Shown: positions 7,706 to 13,677 of the stretch, one piece after another | Layout of the letters: each line of letters opens with the position of its first letter | Position numbering within the stretch: position 1 is the first letter of the stretch | Assembly (NCBI GenBank): GCA_946481035.1 | Contig: CAMLNK010000018.1 | Span: 1-13,677, forward strand | Source of the DNA: an uncultured Dyadobacter sp. | GTDB taxonomy: Bacteria; Bacteroidota; Bacteroidia; Cytophagales; Spirosomataceae | Direction: 5' to 3' | Length of the DNA: 13,677 nucleotides | The notes under the pieces: generated by a model | What the model saw: the letters and a program-made list of their open reading frames with translations, nothing else | What the model was told of the DNA's origin: nothing | Databases searched by the model: none | Translations under genes and position numbers: made by a program

Positions 7706-10087
7706 ATGATCAGTACCTATTTGAAATTCACATTCCGAAGCCTGGCGAAACATCGCGCTTATGCCGGTATCAACCTCATTGGTCTGGCCGTGGGGATGGC
7801 GGGTGCTATTGTGATATTCCAGTTGGTGAAATACCATCTTAGTGTGGACAGGTACCACAGCAATGCCGACAGAACCTATCGGGTGGTGGTGGATTTACAT
7901 CTCGAAGACGGTTCGGTGGAGCAGGAGCGGGGCTCTGCTTATGTTTTGCATGAAACATTGAAAAAGGAGTTCAGCTACGTCCGGGACGCCGCTTATGTGG
8001 CGCATAAGGAGCTGACGATCCGGGTCGATAGCGATGGGGCATCCCGCAAGTTTCTCGAAAAGGATCACCTGGTTTTTACGAATGCGGATTTCTTTAAAAT
8101 ATTCGATTATAAGTGGATCAGCGGTAATGCTTCGGCGATGACAGCGCCTAATCAGGCGGTAGTGACGGAACGTTATGCGCGGAAATATTTCGGTAATGGC
8201 AATGCAATGGGGAAGGTGATCCGCGCCAATAACCGCGAAAATATCGTGATCGCCGGCGTGGTGGCCGATTACCCCGAGCAAACCGATTTGAAGCAGGATA
8301 TTTTCGTTTCGCTGCCTACTTTAAAAAAGATCGTCCCGGAATACGGCTACCAGGATTGGGGCTGGATCGACGGCGGGCGCGAAACCTTTATAACGCTTCG
8401 TTCGCCGGAGGACAAGGCCGCATTTGAAGCGCAAATGCACGCATTCGCGAAAAAATATTATGGCCCCGACAGCAAAGTTTTTCATTACCGTTTGCAGGAC
8501 TTGTCGGATGTGCATTTCAACATTGCCTATGGCGGGAAAATCAAATACAACACGATCCTCGTGTTGGCGACGGTGGGCATATTGCTCATTCTGATCGCTT
8601 GTTTTAACTTCATTAACCTTTCGACAGCGCAGGCATTCAAACGTAGCAAAGAAGTGGGTGTGCGAAAAGTGCTGGGCGTTTCGCAGGCGCAGGTCTTCTG
8701 GCTTTTTATCCAGGAAACCGCATTGCTCACCTTCGCAGCAGGGACGATTTCCCTGGGACTCGCCTGGCTTTTTGCCCCTATGCTGAGCCAATGGCTGGAC
8801 CTTAATGTGCGTGTGAATATTTTCCGCGATCCGCTGTTGCTGACTTTTTGTGCGGTATTGTCGCTGTTTGTGATAGTGCTGGCGGGAGTTTATCCGGCAT
8901 TGGTTATTTCCAGGTTCAACCCGGTGAAAGCCATCAAGGGGTTGCTGAAAGAAAATAACCGCAGCTTTTTTTCGGTCAGAAAAGGGCTGGTTGTGTCACA
9001 ATTCAGCATTTCATTCGTCCTTATCGCAGTATCGACGCTGATTATTCTGCAAGCGCAATTCCTGAAAAACAAAGACCTGGGAATGAATAAGGACCTGATC
9101 CTGCATTTGAACTTACCAGAGACAGAAACCAGCAAACTTGCGGCATTGCGTAATGAGCTTTCGGCATTGCCTGAGGTAACCGGCCTTTCGTTTTTCAGGA
9201 GCGCGCCCTCGGTGCAGGTCAGCGGCGGCGGCACAATCAAATTCGAAAACCGCGATTGGGAGAAATTCGTGGCCCGGTCGAGAGCTGCGGACGAGCATTT
9301 TGTGAAAACATATGGATTAAAGCTCCTGGCAGGCCGTATTCCGGTGCATTCGGATACGCTCAATGAACTGCTGGTCAACCGGAAACTGGTGCGGGCATTA
9401 GGCCTGCAATCCCCGGAAGCTGCATTGAACCGCCGCCTCTACGTGGGTGACGCAGGCAAAACAGGTACGATCGTAGGCGTATTGTCCGATTTCAACAACG
9501 GCGACCTCTACACCGGCATTGAACCGACGATCGTTTTTGCCGATCAGTCGCGCTATCGCTGGGCGGGCGTGAAGCTGAGCCGCGTGAATGCATCGACGAT
9601 CAGCCGGATCGCTTCGGTTTGGCAGAAGCAGTTTCCCGAAAATGTTTTTGAATACAGTTTTTATGATGAGGAGATCGCCAGGTTCTATCAGCGGGAAGAG
9701 CTGGCAACGCGCCTGACGACCACATTTGCACTGCTTTCGGTGTGCCTGTCATGCCTCGGACTTTTCGGGTTAGCCATTTTTGCTATCGAGCGGCGGACCA
9801 AGGAAATAGGCGTACGGAAAGTGCTTGGCGCCTCCGTGGCGGGCATTACGGTCATGCTATCGATGGATTTTCTGAAACTCGTGCTCGTCGCGATCGTGAT
9901 CGCAAGTCCGGCCGCCTGGTACTTCATGCACCGCTGGTTGCAGGATTTCGCCTACCGCATCGAGATCCACTGGGGCATATTCGCCTGGGCCGGTTTCCTC
10001 GCTGCCGGAATAGCCTTGCTGACGGTGAGTTTTCAGAGTATTAAAGCGGCGTTGGTGAATCCGGTTAAGAGTTTGAAGAGGGAATAA
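7706..10087 (+). CDS. ABC transporter permease, MacB/FtsX-like, tandem two-unit (permease 4)
   Basis: A protein of 793 residues. Helices are predicted near 19-41, 284-307, 338-358, 377-404, 428-450, 669-692, 721-741 and 757-777. Coupling motifs are KEVGVRKVLGV at 315-325 and KEIGVRKVLGA at 699-709. The membrane parts are typical, but the periplasmic domains are the most diverged of the set. Domain 1 has KYFGNGNAMGK and IAGVVADYPEQT instead of DPIG and VTGV.D.P.NS. Domain 2 has GRIPVHSDTLNE near 542, a shortened version of GRxFSxxF..D, then VNRKLVRALGL where the others have INE.A, and GVLSDFNNGDLY. This suggests a different exported ligand or partner, as an inference. An in-frame TAA six bases before the ATG fixes the start at MISTYLKFTFRSL. 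The C-terminus NPVKSLKRE is canonical. Confidence 0.95.
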   Translation: MISTYLKFTFRSLAKHRAYAGINLIGLAVGMAGAIVIFQLVKYHLSVDRYHSNADRTYRVVVDLHLEDGSVEQERGSAYVLHETLKKEFSYVRDAAYVAHKELTIRVDSDGASRKFLEKDHLVFTNADFFKIFDYKWISGNASAMTAPNQAVVTERYARKYFGNGNAMGKVIRANNRENIVIAGVVADYPEQTDLKQDIFVSLPTLKKIVPEYGYQDWGWIDGGRETFITLRSPEDKAAFEAQMHAFAKKYYGPDSKVFHYRLQDLSDVHFNIAYGGKIKYNTILVLATVGILLILIACFNFINLSTAQAFKRSKEVGVRKVLGVSQAQVFWLFIQETALLTFAAGTISLGLAWLFAPMLSQWLDLNVRVNIFRDPLLLTFCAVLSLFVIVLAGVYPALVISRFNPVKAIKGLLKENNRSFFSVRKGLVVSQFSISFVLIAVSTLIILQAQFLKNKDLGMNKDLILHLNLPETETSKLAALRNELSALPEVTGLSFFRSAPSVQVSGGGTIKFENRDWEKFVARSRAADEHFVKTYGLKLLAGRIPVHSDTLNELLVNRKLVRALGLQSPEAALNRRLYVGDAGKTGTIVGVLSDFNNGDLYTGIEPTIVFADQSRYRWAGVKLSRVNASTISRIASVWQKQFPENVFEYSFYDEEIARFYQREELATRLTTTFALLSVCLSCLGLFGLAIFAIERRTKEIGVRKVLGASVAGITVMLSMDFLKLVLVAIVIASPAAWYFMHRWLQDFAYRIEIHWGIFAWAGFLAAGIALLTVSFQSIKAALVNPVKSLKRE

Positions 10088-10164
10088 AGGAGGAAAGGGA
10101 GGATGGAGGAAAGGGACCACGAATACTTTTTCCATCCTCCCTTCCTCCATCCTCCTTTCCTCCC
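10088..10164 (+). repeat. Purine/pyrimidine hairpin spacer C (permeases 4-5)
   Basis: The cleanest copy of the family. Bases 10089-10116 pair with 10138-10163 through 26 Watson-Crick pairs, with two single-base bulges in the 5' arm and no mismatch. The loop is 21 nt (10117-10137) and unrelated to the other loops. Both arms contain the shared core GGATGGAGGAA or its complement. The pyrimidine arm extends into the loop side with a second TCCATCCTCC, which gives alternative pairing registers. The next ATG is 19 nt downstream, after an A-rich stretch and GATACCATT, closely matching the leader after spacer A. Confidence 0.92.
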
Positions 10165-10183
10165 ACAAAATCAAGATACCATT

Positions 10184-12562
10184 ATGCTCAAAAGTTACCT
10201 CAAAATCTCCTGGCGTAGCCTGATCAAGGATCGGCAGTTTACGCTGCTCAATTTGCTGGGCCTTTCTACCGGGCTGGCTTGCACGTTGCTGATTTACCTT
10301 TGGGTGGCGGACGAGCTGCGCGTGGATAAGCACAATGAGAAAGACGCGCATTTGTACCAGATCATGGTCAACCAGCAACATGAGGATGGTATCAAAACCG
10401 GGGAACACACCGCAGGCTTGCTGGCCGATGCATTGAAGGCGGAAATGCCCGAAGTAGAGCTGGCGACGACGGTGGTACCGGCCGAATGGTTTTCGAACAA
10501 AGGCGTAGTTTCCGTAGGAGAGACCCAGCTGAAAGCCGGCGGGCAGTTCGTGAGCAAGGATTACTTCGATGTTTTTACCTGTCCCTTCACCCAGGGTGAT
10601 GCAAGTGCTGTGACAGGCGACAAGAATACGCTGGCACTTTCGGAGGGAATGGCGGAAAGGCTTTTCGGTACCCGACAAAATGTGGTCGGAAAGACAGTCA
10701 AATGGGACGAGGGGCAATTCAGCGGGCTTTATCGGGTGGGAGGAGTATTCAAAAGTAACCCGCGCAATGCGAGCAACCAGTTTGACATACTCTTCAATTT
10801 CGAGCAGTTCAAGGCGCGGCGGCCGGGGATGGAGAACTGGGGCAACAGCGATCCCAATACATTTGTGATCCTCAAAAGCGGGGCCGACTTGTCGCTTTTC
10901 AATGATAAGATCAGGCATTTCCTTAAAGCCAAAAGGAAGGACAACGACTTTCAGCTTTTCGCCATTCGCTATTCGGACAAATACCTGCATGGGCAGTTCG
11001 AAAACGGCGTGCAGACGGGCGGACGCATTACGTACGTGAGGCTGTTTTCGGTGATCGCGGTGTTTATTCTGGTGATTGCCTGCATTAATTTCATGAATCT
11101 CTCCACAGCCAAAGCTTCCGGCCGTATGAAGGAAGTAGGGATCAAAAAAGTGGTGGGCGCACTGCGCAGCTCGCTGGTAATGCAGCATTTGAGCGAAGCG
11201 TTGATGCTCACTTTCGTGTCGTTGTTTGCCGCCGTGGGGATAGTGGCGCTCCTTTTACCTGAATTCAACAACATTACCGGCAAGCAGATCACGCTTTCGC
11301 CGGACGCCACGCTGGTTGCTGCCGCATTGGGCATTACCCTCATCACCGGCTTGCTGGCCGGCAGCTATCCCGCATTGTATCTCTCCGGTTTCGATCCTGT
11401 TTCTGTTTTGAAAGGAAAACTGCGAAATACCGCCGGGGAATTGCTCATACGGCGCGGACTGGTAGTGTTCCAGTTTGCGGTGTCGGTGATATTCATTGTT
11501 TCGGTGATCGTCGTTTACCGGCAAATCCAGTTTATTCAAAACCGGAACCTGGGCTACAACCGCGACCATATTATTCATTTTGAAATACCCCTTGAAATGG
11601 ACTCCCTGAAACTGAAGGCCGCGGAGGCATTCCTCGGGGAAGTCAAAAACGTGCCCGGGGTAGTGAATGCGTCGAGCTATTATCACAACCTCACGGGCCA
11701 GCATGGTGCTATTTCCGGTTTCGAATGGCCGGGCAAGCCTGCCGGAACGGATATCGAGTTTTCGAACCTGGAAGTGGGTTACAATTTCATGGAAACCACG
11801 GGTATGACGCTTCGCGAGGGACGGTTTTTCTCTCAAAACCAGAATGCGCGCAATGAAATCATATTCAATGAATCGGCTATTAAAAGCATGGGACTGAAAG
11901 ACCCCGTCGGCAAGATGGTGAAGTTCTGGGGAATGGAGCGGCAGATCGTGGGTGTGGTGAAGGATTTCAATTTCGAATCGCTGTATGAGCCGGTGAAGCC
12001 GTGTTTCTTTCAGATGTACCCGATTATGCCTAATGTGATGGTGAAAATCCAGAGCGGTACCGAGGAGCAGACGATCGCCCGCGTGCGCAAGCTGTTCCAG
12101 GATCGTCACAAGGGGTTGGTATTCGACTATCAGTTTCTGGATGAAAATTATAAAGCCCTGTATGCGTCGGAGCGGCGGGTAGGCGTGCTATCCCGTTATT
12201 TCGCCGGGCTCGCGATCGTCATTTCATGCCTGGGGCTTTTCGGATTGGCCGCATTTACGGCCCAGCGGCGGCAGAAAGAGATCGGCATCCGCAAAGTGGT
12301 GGGCGCTTCGGTAAGCAATGTGGTGATGATGCTTTCGATGGATTTTATCAAACTCCTGCTGATCGCATTGCTCATCGCATTTCCGCTCGTGGGCTGGGTG
12401 ATGTACAACTGGCTCGACAATTTCGCATTCCGCATCAACCTTGACGCCGGAATTTTCATAGCCGCAGCTGCCGGCCTCGGGTTCGTCACGCTGGCGACGG
12501 TGGGTTACCAGGCAGTGAAAGCGGCGTTGGTGAATCCTGTAACTAGTTTGAAAAGGGAATGA
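10184..12562 (+). CDS. ABC transporter permease, MacB/FtsX-like, tandem two-unit (permease 5)
   Basis: A protein of 792 residues. Helices are predicted near 19-41, 284-308, 339-360, 380-406, 426-449, 669-691, 720-740 and 756-776. Coupling motifs are KEVGIKKVVGA at 316-326 (K where the others have R) and KEIGIRKVVGA at 698-708, preceded by QRRQ instead of QRT. Periplasmic domain 1 is atypical: the region after helix 1 reads LRVDKHNEKDAHLYQ where the others have a YDxF.xxxDRIYR-type segment, and FGTRQNVVGKTV replaces FGxxDPxGK. Domain 2 keeps GRFFSQNQNARNE, FNESAIKSMGL and GVVKDFNFESL near 590. ATG 10184 (MLKSYLKISWRSL) matches the paralogues. ATG 10103 would add 27 residues read through hairpin C, with the same MEER start and PPFLP ending as the false extension of permease 3. 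It is the only complete gene here that ends in TGA. Confidence 0.95.
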   Translation: MLKSYLKISWRSLIKDRQFTLLNLLGLSTGLACTLLIYLWVADELRVDKHNEKDAHLYQIMVNQQHEDGIKTGEHTAGLLADALKAEMPEVELATTVVPAEWFSNKGVVSVGETQLKAGGQFVSKDYFDVFTCPFTQGDASAVTGDKNTLALSEGMAERLFGTRQNVVGKTVKWDEGQFSGLYRVGGVFKSNPRNASNQFDILFNFEQFKARRPGMENWGNSDPNTFVILKSGADLSLFNDKIRHFLKAKRKDNDFQLFAIRYSDKYLHGQFENGVQTGGRITYVRLFSVIAVFILVIACINFMNLSTAKASGRMKEVGIKKVVGALRSSLVMQHLSEALMLTFVSLFAAVGIVALLLPEFNNITGKQITLSPDATLVAAALGITLITGLLAGSYPALYLSGFDPVSVLKGKLRNTAGELLIRRGLVVFQFAVSVIFIVSVIVVYRQIQFIQNRNLGYNRDHIIHFEIPLEMDSLKLKAAEAFLGEVKNVPGVVNASSYYHNLTGQHGAISGFEWPGKPAGTDIEFSNLEVGYNFMETTGMTLREGRFFSQNQNARNEIIFNESAIKSMGLKDPVGKMVKFWGMERQIVGVVKDFNFESLYEPVKPCFFQMYPIMPNVMVKIQSGTEEQTIARVRKLFQDRHKGLVFDYQFLDENYKALYASERRVGVLSRYFAGLAIVISCLGLFGLAAFTAQRRQKEIGIRKVVGASVSNVVMMLSMDFIKLLLIALLIAFPLVGWVMYNWLDNFAFRINLDAGIFIAAAAGLGFVTLATVGYQAVKAALVNPVTSLKRE

Positions 12563-12563
12563 T

Positions 12564-12643
12564 GGAGGAAGGGAGGATGGAGGATGGAATTCTAATACTA
12601 CTCTTTTCTCCTTCCTCCCTTCCTCCATCCTCCTTTCTTCCCC
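12564..12643 (+). repeat. Purine/pyrimidine hairpin spacer D (permeases 5-6)
   Basis: Bases 12564-12584 pair with 12621-12641 without bulges: 19 Watson-Crick pairs plus two G-T wobbles, the inner 13 (GGAGGATGGAGGA) being perfect. The 36-nt loop contains TGGAATTCTAATACTACTC and part of a second pyrimidine block. An alternative register pairs GGAGGAAGGGAGGA (12564-12577) with 12613-12626, also perfectly. The ATG of permease 6 follows 13 nt after the arm, behind CAAAAATAACGATC. Confidence 0.87.
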
Positions 12644-12656
12644 AAAAATAACGATC

Positions 12657-13677
12657 ATGATCAGAAACTATTTAAAAATCGCGTTCCGTAACCTCGTCAA
12701 AAGCAAGGGTTACTCGGCTATCAATATCGGCGGGCTGGCTGTGGGAATGGCCGTGGCTATGCTGATTGGTCTTTGGGTTTATGACGAATTTGCATTTAAC
12801 CGCTATCATGCTAATTACGACCGCATTGCCAAGGTGGTGGAGCGGGGCGTTTTCGAGGGTAAAACTTATGATGGCGGCGAGCATACTTCCTATCCGTTGG
12901 GGCAATATCTTCAGGAACATCACAAGGACGATTTCGAGTATGTGATTCAGTCGTCCTGGACCGATGAGCATATATTGGCTTACAAGGATAACAAGTTTAC
13001 CAAAAATGGCGCCTATATGAGCGCCGGCGCGCCGCATCTGTTCACGCTGCACATGCTGCGCGGCTCGCGCGACGGGCTCAAAGAACGGAATTCGATCATC
13101 ATTTCCGAGTCGGTGGCGGAGGCGTTGTTTGGCAAGGAAAACCCGATGGACAAGATCGTGAAGCTGGATAACCGGTTCGATATGAAAGTGACCGGGGTGT
13201 ACGAAGATCTGCCCTATAATACCGAATTCCGCGAATTGACCTTCGTGGCGCCCTGGGATTTGTATGTGGCCTCGCAGGATTGGGTCCGCGAGGCGCGGGA
13301 TAAGGAGCAATGGAACAACAACTCATGGCAGCTGCTCACACAGATCCGCCCTAACTCGACATTTGAAGGGGTTACCGAAAGAATCAGAAACATTAAAATA
13401 CAACATACCCCGGAAGCCCGGTTCCTGAAACCGCAGAACTACCTGCTGCCGATGTCGAAATGGCATTTGTACGGTACGTGGGATGATGCGGGGCAAGCCG
13501 ACGGCCGCATTCGTTACGTTTGGCTTTTTGCAATTATCGGGGCGTTTGTGTTGCTGCTGGCGTCGATCAATTTCATGAACCTCAGCACCGCCCGCTCCGA
13601 AAAGCGGGCGAAAGAGGTGGGAATCCGCAAGGCGATCGGCTCGGTAAGAGGGCAACTGATCAACCAGTTTTTCAGCG
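12657..13677 (+). CDS. ABC transporter permease, MacB/FtsX-like (permease 6, 3' end outside the window)
   Basis: An open frame of 340 codons runs off the window end with no stop; it is cut by the window, not broken. It starts MIRNYLKIAFRNLVKSKGYS, aligned with the paralogues' starts. Helix 1 is at about 19-42. The first periplasmic domain has FGKENPMDK near 158 and VTGVYEDLPYNTEF. Helix 2 is near 286-310 (IIGAFVLLLASINFMNLST), and the coupling motif KEVGIRKAIGS lies at 319-329. Visible features cover the whole first unit except its last two helices. It shares the NKGYSAINIGGLA-type start, YDEFAFNRY, KW.LY and RYVW segments with permease 3, so the two are probably recent sister copies. The usual A/L-C-INFxNLS has a Ser for Cys here (LASINFMNLS). 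The full protein is expected to be about 800 residues. Confidence 0.93.
   Translation, partial: MIRNYLKIAFRNLVKSKGYSAINIGGLAVGMAVAMLIGLWVYDEFAFNRYHANYDRIAKVVERGVFEGKTYDGGEHTSYPLGQYLQEHHKDDFEYVIQSSWTDEHILAYKDNKFTKNGAYMSAGAPHLFTLHMLRGSRDGLKERNSIIISESVAEALFGKENPMDKIVKLDNRFDMKVTGVYEDLPYNTEFRELTFVAPWDLYVASQDWVREARDKEQWNNNSWQLLTQIRPNSTFEGVTERIRNIKIQHTPEARFLKPQNYLLPMSKWHLYGTWDDAGQADGRIRYVWLFAIIGAFVLLLASINFMNLSTARSEKRAKEVGIRKAIGSVRGQLINQFFS

Noticed and set aside
7639..7842. Small + strand ORF of 67 codons starting in spacer B
   Set aside because: It runs out of frame into the beginning of permease 4, and its first part is just the translated hairpin.
9857..11188. 443-codon open frame on the - strand across permease 4, spacer C and permease 5
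   Set aside because: It lies antisense to two well-supported permeases, and its composition (rich in His, Arg and Gln, no recognisable domain) is typical of a shadow frame. It stays open through the spacer because purine/pyrimidine tracts seldom form stops.
5075..12643. Hairpin family as a CRISPR array or insertion-sequence ends
   Set aside because: The copies are about 2.5 kb apart with full genes between them, show no repeat-spacer regularity, no transposase and no target-site duplications that I can see.

Overview
The window is a tandem array of large ABC-transporter permease genes (MacB/FtsX-like permease superfamily), all on the + strand. There are five complete genes of about 790-810 codons, the last 17 codons of an upstream ORF, and the first 340 codons of a sixth full-size gene cut by the window end. 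The protein style suggests Bacteroidota, probably Cytophagales (Dyadobacter/Spirosoma-like). The reasons are the near-800-residue two-unit permeases starting M(L/I)xxYLKI..R.L and ending NPVxSLKRE, the lack of ribosome-binding sites next to the true starts, and the A-rich leaders. The genus is a guess.

Layout: C-terminal tail (2-55), permease 1 (86-2467), a 189-bp gap with its own stem-loop and short repeats, permease 2 (2657-5074), permease 3 (5171-7600), permease 4 (7706-10087), permease 5 (10184-12562), permease 6 (12657-end, partial). Each complete protein looks like two fused copies of a four-helix MacB-type unit: one membrane helix, a large periplasmic domain, then an FtsX domain of three helices with a KE(V/I)G(I/V)RK coupling motif. 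No ATPase gene is present, so the permeases presumably use a nucleotide-binding subunit encoded elsewhere. Substrates cannot be deduced.

The most striking feature is not a gene. Each of the four gaps between permeases 2-3, 3-4, 4-5 and 5-6 (96, 105, 96 and 94 bp) is almost wholly filled by one element. It has a purine-only arm made of a degenerate GGRGGAWR octamer starting right after the stop codon, an unrelated 18-36-nt loop, and a pyrimidine arm ending 13-19 nt before the next ATG. The arms pair into hairpins of about 21-31 base pairs. They lack a downstream T-tract and so are not ordinary terminators. They may be RNA processing sites, translational insulators, or recombination seams through which the paralogue array grows and shrinks. 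The gap between permeases 1 and 2 lacks the element and may be the start of a separate transcription unit.

Functionally, permeases 2-6 look like one co-directional block of paralogues sharing a hairpin spacer. Permeases 3 and 6 are the closest pair by eye.
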